DNA of 8,170 bases from an uncultured Intrasporangium sp. (GTDB lineage: Bacteria; Actinomycetota; Actinomycetes; Actinomycetales; Dermatophilaceae): NCBI GenBank assembly GCA_937873285.1, contig CALMNV010000235.1, forward strand, positions 1 through 8,170, read 5' to 3'. How positions within the stretch are numbered: the stretch's first letter is position 1; each line of letters begins with the position of its first letter. Of the stretch, positions 1 through 5,680 are shown piece by piece. Made by a program: the position numbers and the translations under genes. Under the pieces are notes generated by a model. The model ran no database searches and was not told the origin of the DNA. It saw only the letters and a program-made list of their open reading frames with translations.

Positions 1-1
1 G

Positions 2-316
2 GGGCCGCCAGTCGGCAGCCGCACGGCGAAGCGGCGCCCGGTCCTCGTCGTGCAGGCGGACACGTACAGCGCCAGCCGCCTGGCGACCGTCCTCGTCGCC
101 GTGGTCACCTCGAACACCTCGCTGGCCGTGATTCCGGGCAACGTCTTCCTGCCGGCTGCCGTCACAGGGTTGCCGCATGATTCGGTCGTCGACGTCACGG
201 CGCTGGTCACCCTGAACAAGACCGACCTGACCGAGAGGACCGGGCGGGCGCCGACCACCCTGCTTCGCGAGGTCGACCGAGGACTGCGCCGCGTCCTCGA
301 CCTGCAGCATCGCTGA
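2..316 (+). CDS. mazF: MazF/PemK-type endoribonuclease toxin, 5' end missing (window edge)
   Basis: This is the C-terminal 104 residues of a type II toxin of the MazF/PemK family, ribosome-independent mRNA interferases that are normally neutralised by a co-transcribed antitoxin. The open frame is already running at base 2 (GPPVGSRTAKRRPVLVVQAD...). The motif KRRPVLVVQ, then D-Y-S-A-S-R, TVLVAVVTSNT, the P-G-N-V-F-L-P strand and the VTALVTLNKTDLTERTG stretch follow the MazF fold order through to the family-typical end LREVDRGLRRVLDL. The usual first ~15 residues (MxxRGEVWW-like) lie upstream of the window. A GTG at 50 lies inside the conserved RPVLVVQ strand, so it is not the real start. Any antitoxin would also lie to the left and is not visible. 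The stop codon is 8 nt from the convergent stop of the extensin-like gene. Family call is confident; activity and the RNA site cut are unknown. Confidence 0.88.
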   Translation, partial: GPPVGSRTAKRRPVLVVQADTYSASRLATVLVAVVTSNTSLAVIPGNVFLPAAVTGLPHDSVVDVTALVTLNKTDLTERTGRAPTTLLREVDRGLRRVLDLQHR

Positions 317-330
317 GCCTGGCCTCAGCG
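311..330. terminator. Hairpin containing both convergent stop codons; candidate bidirectional terminator
   Basis: CGCTGAG (311-317) and CTCAGCG (324-330) form a perfect 7-bp inverted repeat with a 6-nt loop. The TGA of the MazF-like gene (314-316) and the complementary TCA of the extensin-like gene (325-327) both lie within it. There is no U-tract on either side, as is common in GC-rich actinobacteria. Its place between converging genes suggests a shared terminator or 3'-end stabiliser. The structure is seen; the function is inferred. Confidence 0.5.
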
Positions 331-1154
331 CCGGCGCATCGTCGCGACGAGGAACGCCTGCCACGCCTCCCGGCTGTCCGTCAGCTCGCCCGACCCGCCG
401 TGGTCACCGAGAATCCGCGTCGTCGCGTCGCGGGTCACACCGTCGAGCTCGCCGGTGATCTCGACCTCGCCACGGCCCCAGACGTGTCGGCACATCGCCT
501 GCACCGCCTGGACCTGGACCTTCGAGCGGGGGATGAGCCGGGGCCGCTGCGGGCCGAAACGGCCGACGTCGACATGGATGTGGTTGGAGTGGTCGGCGCT
601 GTAGAGGTAGGTGACGACGTCGGCGAACTCGTGATGGAGGCCGGCGGCAAGACGCCAGTATGCCGCGAGCCTGGCCCGCAGCTCGGTCGCCGGCGCGTCG
701 CGCCACTGGTCGTAGCGCGCCGAGACGAGGTCCCGCCCGCTGCGACGCAGACGCGAGACGTCGAAGGCCTGCCCCGAGCGGTGCCAGGAGGTGCTCGTGC
801 CGGGCGCCCAGGCGCCGTAGGAGAAGACCGCATCCGGCACCTGCCCGGTGTGCTGGGCGTGCAGCGCCACCCAGCGGTCGAGGCGCTCGCCGAAGGCGCG
901 CTCCACGTAGTAGGCCGTGGGCGCGGCGCCGATCTCGTAGACGTGGCGCGCGCCCCCACCCTGGTGCGGGCCTGCAGCGCGGCACGCTCGACCGGCACAG
1001 GCGAGAGTCGCAGCTCCGGTGGCGTTGTCGCACCGGAGCCGCCCGCGCGGCCGACGGCATACGTCCCTGCGGCCACCGTGCCGAGCCCGAGCGCTCCGAG
1101 CGCGAGGACGCCGCGCCGGGTCAGCCGGAGCGGCGGCTGCTGCTCGGAGGGCAC
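325..1154 (-). pseudogene. Tat-exported extensin-like / M15-type zinc peptidase-fold protein, frameshifted
   Basis: Two reading frames together make one recognisable protein of about 276 residues. The first starts at GTG 1154 (VPSEQQPPLRLTRRGVLALG) and has a twin-arginine signal (LTRRGVL, then a hydrophobic A/G/L stretch), so export by Tat is likely. It runs to about base 960. The homologous continuation (ARHVYEIGAAPTAYYVERAFG) is in another frame and ends at the TGA at 325-327. One extra base in the run of five Cs at 953-957 (five Gs on the coding strand) would join them as ...RTRVGGARHVYEIG. The C-terminal part has SxHxxGxAxDV (SWHRSGQAFDV; H codon 781-783, D codon 760-762) and HIHVD (about 570-585), the zinc-site pattern of extensin-like/M15 carboxypeptidase folds. 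A tail (VQAVQAMCRHVWG...GELDGVTRDAT) resembles a peptidoglycan-binding repeat. The likely role is a cell-wall enzyme. It follows the lyase gene by 17 nt. A sequencing error in the homopolymer is as likely as a true pseudogene. Confidence 0.75.
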
Positions 1155-1171
1155 CCGACCAGTCTGGCACC

Positions 1172-2065
1172 TCAGGAGCGCAGGGCCTCGATCGCCCGCG
1201 CCGTGGCGAGCACCTTGTGCGCCGTGTCGACGTGCAGCTGCTCGATGAGCCGCCCGTCGAGCGTCGCGACGCCCCGGCCCGCGGCCTTCGCCGCGTCGAA
1301 GGCACCGATGACAGCCTCGGCCTCGCGCACCTGCCCGGCGCTCGGGGCGAACACCTCGTTGCACACCTCCACCTGCCCGGGGTGGATCAGCGTCTTGCCG
1401 TCGAAGCCGAGCTGGCGCCCCTGCAGGCACTCGGCGCGGAAGCCGCCGACGTCCCTGACGTCGTTGAAGACCCCGTCGATGATGGCGACGCCGGCGGCCC
1501 GCGCCCCGAGCAGGGCGAGCTGGAGGGCGGTCTGGATCGCCGCGCGGCCTGGGGCGAAGGTGGCCCCCAGCTCCTTGTAGAGGTCGTTGGTGCCGAGGAC
1601 GAGCACGGTGAGCCGGTCGGACGCGCGGGCGATCTCCTCGGCGTGGAGCATGGCGACCGGCGTCTCGAGCATGACCCACAGCGTCGTGCGCCCGGGGGCG
1701 CCTGCCGCCTCCATGTCCGCCACGAGCCGACGCACCTCGTCCGCCGAGCCGACCTTGGGCACGACGACGGCGTCCGGCCCTGCGGCACAGACGGCCTCGA
1801 CGTCAGCTTCGTGCCACTCGGTGCCGAGGCCGTTGACCCGCACCGCGAGCTCGCGCCGGCCGTAGTCGCCGGACGTGGCTGCAACACAGGCGTTCTGGCG
1901 AGCACGGCCCTTGGTGTCGGGCGCCACCGCGTCCTCGAGGTCGAGGATGAGCGCGTCCGTCGGGATCGTCTTGGCCTTCTCCAGCGCGCGCTCGTTGGAG
2001 GCGGGCAGGTAGAGCACCGACCGCCGTGGCCGGAACCCGGCGGGAGGGACCGACTCGGCTGCCAT
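1172..2065 (-). CDS. HpcH/HpaI aldolase/citrate lyase family CoA-ester lyase (CitE/malyl-CoA lyase type)
   Basis: 297 residues, the normal length for a CitE-like enzyme. The family folds as a TIM barrel and uses Mg2+ to cleave or hydrolyse 3-hydroxyacyl-CoA esters such as malyl-CoA, citramalyl-CoA or beta-methylmalyl-CoA. Visible motifs are RSVLYLPASNERALEKA (15-31) and LDLEDAV (41-47). These are followed by RVNG (76-79), VVPKV (101-105), and LETP with Glu134 and TND with Asp161, which sit 27 residues apart as expected for the Mg2+ ligands. FDGKTLIHPGQ (221-231) binds the CoA side. Start ATG 2065 is preceded by a strong AGGAGGG at 10 nt, located in the end of the upstream lyase gene. The intergenic gap is only 6 nt, so the two are almost certainly co-translated. 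The DGKTLIHP form resembles Mcl2/malyl-CoA thioesterase and citramalyl-CoA lyase branches. The exact substrate cannot be told from sequence, and no other ethylmalonyl-CoA pathway gene is in the window. Confidence 0.88.
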   Translation of the reverse strand: MAAESVPPAGFRPRRSVLYLPASNERALEKAKTIPTDALILDLEDAVAPDTKGRARQNACVAATSGDYGRRELAVRVNGLGTEWHEADVEAVCAAGPDAVVVPKVGSADEVRRLVADMEAAGAPGRTTLWVMLETPVAMLHAEEIARASDRLTVLVLGTNDLYKELGATFAPGRAAIQTALQLALLGARAAGVAIIDGVFNDVRDVGGFRAECLQGRQLGFDGKTLIHPGQVEVCNEVFAPSAGQVREAEAVIGAFDAAKAAGRGVATLDGRLIEQLHVDTAHKVLATARAIEALRS

Positions 2066-2071
2066 CCGCGG

Positions 2072-3172
2072 TCAGCCCTCCTGGTCGGCCGGCTCGCCGG
2101 CATACAGTCGCGCGAGGTCGGGGTCGGTGGCGGCCAGGCGCTCGGCGAGCTCGAGGATGACCATGCACTGCTTGAGGCTGGCGTCGTCCTCCATCCGCCC
2201 GTCGAGCATGACCGCGCCCGTGCCGTCGCCCATCGCGGCCTTGACCCGGCGGGCGTGCGCGACGTCCGCTGCGGAGGGGCTGAACACGCGCCTGGCGATG
2301 TCGATCTGCACCGGATGCAGCGACCACGCCCCGACGCACCCGAGGAGGAAGGCATTGCGGAACTGGTCCTCGCACGCGACGACGTCGGCGATGTCACCGA
2401 ACGGCCCGTAGTAGGGGAGGATCCCGTGCATCGCGCAGGCGTCGACCATGCGGGCGATCGTGTAGTGCCACAGGTCCTGCTGGAAGGCCGCCCGCTCGCC
2501 GGGCACACCCGCGCCCTGCGCCCGGCCCCCGAGCGGCGTGGCTGGAGGGTCCTGGCGGACGAGATAGCCCGGGTGGCCGCCCCCCACGCGGGTCGTCTTC
2601 ATGCGGCGGTCGGCGGCGAGGTCGGCCGGGCCGAGCGAGATGCCCTGCATCCGGGGGCTCGCGCCGGCGATGTGCTCGACGTTGGCCACGCCCCGGGCCG
2701 TCTCGAGGATGGCGTGCACGAGGATCGGGCGGGTCAGGCCCGCGCGGGCCTCCAGCTGCGCGAGGAGCCGGTCGAGGTAGTGGATGTCCTCGGCCCCCTG
2801 CACCTTGGGCACCATGACCACGTCGAGACGGTCGCCGGCCTCCGCCACGAGGGTGGTCAGGTCGTCGAGCACCCACGGGCTGTCGAGGCTGTTGACCCGC
2901 GCCCACAGCTGCGTGGCAGAGCCGAAGTCGGTGGTGCGGGCGATGCGCACCAGCCCCGCTCGGGCGGCCGGCTTGTGCTCGGCCCTCACCCCGTCCTCGA
3001 GGTTGCCCAGCAGCACGTCCACGGTGCCGATCAGGCCCGGCACCTTCGCCGCCATCTTCGCGTTGCCGGGATCGAGGAAGTGGATCATCCGGCTCGGCCG
3101 CACCGGCACCTCCCGCAGCGGCTGCGGGGCCCCCACCGCAAGGGGTCGGAAGAAGTCCGAGGCGGGTCGCAT
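2072..3172 (-). CDS. Second HpcH/HpaI-citrate lyase family CoA-ester lyase, long form
   Basis: 366 residues from ATG 3172, longer than and clearly diverged from its downstream neighbour. Core motifs remain: SRMIHFLDPGNAKMAAK (27-43), LLGNLEDGV (54-62), RVN (92-94), VMVPKVQG (119-126), ILETA with Glu157, LGPADL with Asp184 (again 27 residues apart, Mg2+ ligand positions), and GAWSLHPVQ (281-289). The usual DLED reads NLED here, so the first Asp is Asn57. An extra segment of roughly 45 residues (about 190-235, RMKTTRVGGGHPGYL... to the WHYTIARMVDA helix) lies between the Mg site and the lid region. Family knowledge suggests a malyl-CoA/beta-methylmalyl-CoA-type lyase making or breaking a glyoxylate C-C bond; substrate unproven. 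The open frame extends upstream to 3715, but that part is antisense to the split-barrel gene. ATG 3172 fits a -10 box 7 nt away and a leaderless transcript. First gene of the minus-strand operon. Confidence 0.85.
   Translation of the reverse strand: MRPASDFFRPLAVGAPQPLREVPVRPSRMIHFLDPGNAKMAAKVPGLIGTVDVLLGNLEDGVRAEHKPAARAGLVRIARTTDFGSATQLWARVNSLDSPWVLDDLTTLVAEAGDRLDVVMVPKVQGAEDIHYLDRLLAQLEARAGLTRPILVHAILETARGVANVEHIAGASPRMQGISLGPADLAADRRMKTTRVGGGHPGYLVRQDPPATPLGGRAQGAGVPGERAAFQQDLWHYTIARMVDACAMHGILPYYGPFGDIADVVACEDQFRNAFLLGCVGAWSLHPVQIDIARRVFSPSAADVAHARRVKAAMGDGTGAVMLDGRMEDDASLKQCMVILELAERLAATDPDLARLYAGEPADQEG
2076..2082 (-). promoter_or_regulatory. Strong Shine-Dalgarno for the downstream lyase, inside the upstream gene
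   Basis: On the coding strand AGGAGGG lies 10 nt before ATG 2065 and encodes the last residues of the upstream lyase, just before its TGA. The arrangement implies translational coupling. It is the clearest ribosome binding site in the window, in contrast to the leaderless first gene. Confidence 0.75.
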
Positions 3173-3179
3173 GGGCGGC

Positions 3180-3185
3180 ACGCTA
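3180..3185 (-). promoter_or_regulatory. -10 box TAGCGT, leaderless start of the lyase operon
   Basis: TAGCGT on the minus strand matches the actinobacterial TANNNT -10 consensus and ends 7 nt before ATG 3172. Transcription would therefore begin at or next to the A of the start codon. No Shine-Dalgarno is present in front of this ATG, which agrees with a leaderless mRNA. No convincing -35 was found. Confidence 0.55.
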
Positions 3186-3226
3186 GCAACGGCGCCCCGG
3201 CCCGTGTTGGGCCCGTCCTGGCTCAC

Positions 3227-3232
3227 TAGGAT
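3227..3232 (+). promoter_or_regulatory. -10 box TAGGAT, leaderless start of the split-barrel gene
   Basis: TAGGAT fits TANNNT and ends 6 nt before GTG 3239, which puts the likely transcript start on the start codon. No Shine-Dalgarno is seen. A -35 is uncertain: TTGGGC at 3207-3212 would leave only a 14-nt spacer. It is back to back with the minus-strand promoter in a 66-bp intergenic region. Confidence 0.55.
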
Positions 3233-3238
3233 CGAGCC

Positions 3239-3751
3239 GTGTCCGAGCCGCCGGCCGTCAACGTCAGCGCCCTGCTGGGAGAGGCGATGTCGAAGTCGGG
3301 GCTGCTGTGGATCGAGATTCCGGACGGGCGCACCTGGCCGGCCTGGCACGTGTGGACGGGCGACACGGCATACGTCGTGAGCGGTCCCGGTGAGCAGACC
3401 CTCCCCTGGCTGCCACCGGAGGTCCGGCTCATCCTGCGCAGCAAGGACACGGGCGGGCGGCTGCTCACCGTCCGCGCGCACGCGCAGGTGCTCGAGCCGG
3501 GCGCGCCGGCGTGGACCGCGGCGGCGGACGAGCTCAGGACCGGGCGGCTCAACGCGGTCGACGACTGCCTGACCCGGTGGGCGGACGCGTGCACCGTCAC
3601 CGCGCTGCGGCCCTTCGGCGCGCCGGTCGAGCTTCCCGGGTCGTATGCCGCCGACGACCTTCGGCACCCGCCGGTCCCGAGCCGGGCGACGACGGCACGG
3701 TGGCGGCCCTGGCACTGGCGCGGCCGCGCGGCCCGACGTCCGCGAGGGTGA
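3239..3751 (+). CDS. Small protein of possible split-barrel (pyridoxamine-phosphate oxidase-like) fold
   Basis: 170 residues from GTG 3239 (MSEPPAVNVSALLGEAMSKSGLLWIEIPDG). I do not recognise a characterised family member. The pattern of a short N-terminal helix (VSALLGEAMSKSG), a strand (LLWIEIPDGR), a W-rich turn (PAWHVWTGDTAYVVSG), then VRLILRSKDTGGRLLTVRAHAQVLEPG, resembles the FMN- or F420-binding split beta-barrel seen in small pyridoxamine 5'-phosphate oxidase-like proteins. No catalytic signature is evident. The C-terminus is Trp- and Arg-rich (RWRPWHWRGRAARRPRG) and may contact nucleic acid or membrane; this is speculation. The start is supported by the -10 box at 3227-3232. It lies 17 nt upstream of the MgtE-N/CBS gene in the same direction, though that gene seems to have its own promoter overlapping the end of this one. 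The call is tentative. Confidence 0.6.
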   Translation: MSEPPAVNVSALLGEAMSKSGLLWIEIPDGRTWPAWHVWTGDTAYVVSGPGEQTLPWLPPEVRLILRSKDTGGRLLTVRAHAQVLEPGAPAWTAAADELRTGRLNAVDDCLTRWADACTVTALRPFGAPVELPGSYAADDLRHPPVPSRATTARWRPWHWRGRAARRPRG

Positions 3752-3756
3752 CCCTC

Positions 3757-3762
3757 TAGCCT
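3757..3762 (+). promoter_or_regulatory. -10 box TAGCCT, leaderless start of the MgtE-N/CBS gene
   Basis: TAGCCT fits TANNNT and ends 6 nt before ATG 3769, the same geometry as the other candidate leaderless starts in this window. It decides the start: the in-frame TTG at 3763 would lie upstream of the predicted transcript start, so ATG 3769 is preferred. No -35 is evident. Confidence 0.5.
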
Positions 3763-3768
3763 TTGGGC

Positions 3769-5073
3769 ATGAGCCCCACGACCCGCGTCTTCGTGGCGCG
3801 CCTGACCGGCCTGAGCGTCTTCGACCCGCTCGGCGACCAGGTCGGGCGGGTGCGCGACGTCGTGGTGATGTTCTCCCGGACCCGGCCGCAGCCGAGGGTC
3901 ATCGGGCTCGTCGTGGAGGTGCCCGGGCGGCGACGCGTGTTCGTGCCGATGACCCGGGTCACCTCGATCGACGCCGGAGCGGTCATCACGACCGGCCTGG
4001 TCAACATGCGCCGCTTCGAGCAGCGGACCAACGAGGTGCTCGTCGCGGCCGAGCTGTTCGACCGCACGGTCCGGGTCGCCGGGCCCGACGCCGCGGAGGC
4101 GGGCATCAGCGAGGCCCTCGTCGAGGACCTGGCGATCGAGCAGACCGCCCGGCGCGACTGGATCGGCGTCAAGGTCTTCGTGCGGCAGGCGTCCGGGGTC
4201 TCCTCGGCGTCGCGGGCCATGTCGCGCCTGACCCGGCGCCGCTCCGGCAAGACGATGCTCGTCGACATCCGCGACGTCGTCGGGCTGCACCAGCAGGCGG
4301 CCGCGCAGAGCGCGGAGCGGCTGCTCGAGACCTACGAGGACCTCAACGTCGCCGACCTCGCCGAGGTCATCCACGACCTCAACCCCAAGCGCCGCGCGGA
4401 GGTGGCGGCCGCCCTCGACGACGACCGGCTCGCCGACCTCCTCGAGGAGCTGCCCGAGGACGACCAGGTGGAGATCATCGCGGGGCTCGCCACCGAGCGG
4501 GCCGCCGACGTTCTCGAGGCCATGGAGCCCGACGACGCGGCGGACCTGCTCGCCGACCTGCCCCCCGACCAGGCTGAGCAGCTGCTGCAGCTGATGGAGC
4601 CGGACGAGGCGGCGCCGCTGCGCCGGCTGCTGTCCTACGACGAGAACACCGCGGGCGGCATGATGACGACCGAGCCGGTCGTCCTCGCGCCGGAGGCGAC
4701 GATCGCCGAGGCGCTGGCGATGGTGCGCCGCGAGGAGCTGGCGCCCGCGCTCGCGTCGATGGTCTTCGTCTGCCGGCCGCCCCTGGAGGCGCCCACCGGC
4801 CGTTACCTGGGGCTCGTCCACATCCAGCGGCTGCTGCGCGAGCCTCCGCACGCGCCGGTGGGCTCCATCATCGACAAGGACGTCGAGCCGGCGCCGGCGA
4901 CGGCCTCGCTGGAGACCGTGACCCGCACCCTCGCGACCTACAACCTCGTCTCGCTGCCCGTCGTGGACCCGGACGGCCGGCTTCTCGGGGCGGTCACGGT
5001 CGACGACGTGCTCGACCACATCCTGCCCGCCGACTGGCGTGAGGAGCGGCACGACCTCGAGGTGCACCGGTGA
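3769..5073 (+). CDS. Soluble PRC-barrel + MgtE N-domain + tandem CBS protein
   Basis: 434 residues with no membrane segment. Residues 1-90 look like a PRC-barrel (VFVARLTGLSVFDPLGDQVGRV...VIGLVVEVPG..RVFVPMTRVTSID). A second barrel-like or linker part (about 91-170) has W-I-G-V-K-V-F-V. Residues ~190-290 are an MgtE N-domain, a superhelix of repeated acidic helices (DLAEVIHDLNPKRRAEV, LADLLEELPEDDQVEII, AADLLADLPPDQAEQLLQLM). The hallmark YDENTAGGMMTTEPV (290-304) opens two CBS domains (about 300-360 and 362-422). In true MgtE transporters these domains sense cytosolic Mg2+ and gate a C-terminal channel; here the channel is absent. The protein may therefore be a Mg2+/nucleotide-responsive regulator, perhaps of the DUF1003 protein whose GTG overlaps its stop by 4 nt. 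I recall a similar stand-alone protein beside a DUF1003 protein and mrp in mycobacteria. Domains are confident; function is inferred. Confidence 0.87.
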   Translation: MSPTTRVFVARLTGLSVFDPLGDQVGRVRDVVVMFSRTRPQPRVIGLVVEVPGRRRVFVPMTRVTSIDAGAVITTGLVNMRRFEQRTNEVLVAAELFDRTVRVAGPDAAEAGISEALVEDLAIEQTARRDWIGVKVFVRQASGVSSASRAMSRLTRRRSGKTMLVDIRDVVGLHQQAAAQSAERLLETYEDLNVADLAEVIHDLNPKRRAEVAAALDDDRLADLLEELPEDDQVEIIAGLATERAADVLEAMEPDDAADLLADLPPDQAEQLLQLMEPDEAAPLRRLLSYDENTAGGMMTTEPVVLAPEATIAEALAMVRREELAPALASMVFVCRPPLEAPTGRYLGLVHIQRLLREPPHAPVGSIIDKDVEPAPATASLETVTRTLATYNLVSLPVVDPDGRLLGAVTVDDVLDHILPADWREERHDLEVHR

Positions 5074-5615
5074 GCGAGCCGGTCGCGCGCCGCCCGCCGC
5101 GCGCCGTCCGCGGCGACAAGCTCGACCAGCCCCGGGAGCAACGCGGCCCCTTCCTGCCGCGCAGCACCCTGTCGCAGGAGGCGTTCGGCGTCCTGTCGGA
5201 GAAGTTCGCCCGCTTCATGGGGACGGCGCAGTTCCTCATCGGCATGACGCTCTTCGTCGCGGCGTGGATCGGCTGGAACGTGCTGGCGCCCGCCCACCTC
5301 ATCTTCGACCCGTTCCCGTTCATCTTCCTCACGCTCATGCTCTCGCTGCAGGCGTCGTATGCCGCTCCACTCATCCTGCTGGCGCAGAACCGCCAGGCCG
5401 ACCGCGACCGCGTGGCCCTCGAGCAGGACCGGGCCCGCGACGAGCGCAACCTCGCCGACACCGAGTTCCTGACCCGCGAGGTCGCGTCGCTGCGACTGGC
5501 CCTGCGGGAGCAGGCGACCCGCGACTTCGTCCGCTCCGAGCTGCGTTCGCTGCTCGACGAGCTGGAGGAGCGCTCCCTCGCCCGGCCGCAGGACGAGCAA
5601 CGGCCTCCGGCCTGA
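5070..5615 (+). CDS. DUF1003 family two-TM membrane protein
   Basis: 181 residues, the normal size for DUF1003. The N-terminal ~35 residues are basic and Pro-rich. The family core follows: FGVLSEKFARFMGTAQFL (39-56), a first TM helix (about 53-73, ending WIGWNVLAP), the linker HLIFDPFPFIF, a second TM helix (about 84-104, LTLMLSLQASYAAPLILLAQNRQ), then a long charged, probably coiled-coil C-terminal tail (DRDRVALEQDRARDERN...LDELEERS). The biochemical role of DUF1003 is not established. GTG 5070 overlaps the stop of the MgtE-N/CBS gene (GTGA), and GAGG at 5059-5062 is 7 nt upstream, so the pair is translationally coupled and probably works together at the inner face of the membrane. Confidence 0.88.
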   Translation: MSEPVARRPPRAVRGDKLDQPREQRGPFLPRSTLSQEAFGVLSEKFARFMGTAQFLIGMTLFVAAWIGWNVLAPAHLIFDPFPFIFLTLMLSLQASYAAPLILLAQNRQADRDRVALEQDRARDERNLADTEFLTREVASLRLALREQATRDFVRSELRSLLDELEERSLARPQDEQRPPA

Positions 5616-5655
5616 GGGGGCTCGCTGCACGGGGCGGAGCGGATCCGGAGCCCTC
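5614..5655 (+). terminator. Weak hairpin after DUF1003 gene
   Basis: GAGGGGGCTC (5614-5623, starting inside the TGA) can pair with GAGCCCTC (5648-5655) with G residues bulged and a loop of 24 nt. There is no U-tract. It precedes the candidate mrp promoter, so it may separate the two transcripts. The evidence is weak. Confidence 0.25.
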
Positions 5656-5667
5656 GGCCCCGCGGCA

Positions 5668-5673
5668 TACGAT
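5668..5673 (+). promoter_or_regulatory. -10 box TACGAT, leaderless start of mrp
   Basis: TACGAT fits TANNNT and ends 7 nt before ATG 5681, giving a predicted transcript start at the start codon. No proper Shine-Dalgarno precedes the ATG. The box overlaps a copy of the dispersed octamer GTATGCCG (minus strand, 5663-5670), the only copy of that octamer found outside a coding region. Confidence 0.55.
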
Positions 5674-5680
5674 GGGGACC

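Noticed and set aside
1..316. A complete toxin-antitoxin locus
   Set aside because: Only the toxin's C-terminal part is in the window; no antitoxin can be seen on the right side, where a convergent gene follows.
1161..1169. TGCCAGACT before the extensin-like gene as a separate promoter
   Set aside because: The hexamer lacks the leading T of TANNNT, and the gene lies 17 nt after the lyase stop, so co-transcription is the simpler view.
1019..3229. 736-residue open frame on the plus strand
   Set aside because: It is antisense to the two lyase genes and part of the extensin-like gene; its His/Val/Arg/Gly-rich, low-complexity composition is typical of a high-GC shadow frame, and it has no recognisable domain.
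3173..3715. N-terminal extension of the upstream lyase
   Set aside because: It lies antisense to the split-barrel gene and looks non-homologous (Arg/Pro/Gly-rich); the family's N-terminus begins just after ATG 3172.
3226..5067. 613-residue minus-strand open frame opposite the MgtE-N/CBS gene
   Set aside because: A shadow of a clearly conserved plus-strand gene; Asp/Arg/Leu/Val/Gly-rich without domain signatures.
5039..5680. N-terminal extension of mrp to an upstream start
   Set aside because: It overlaps DUF1003 in another frame, and the DUF59 domain and the -10 box both place the start at 5681.
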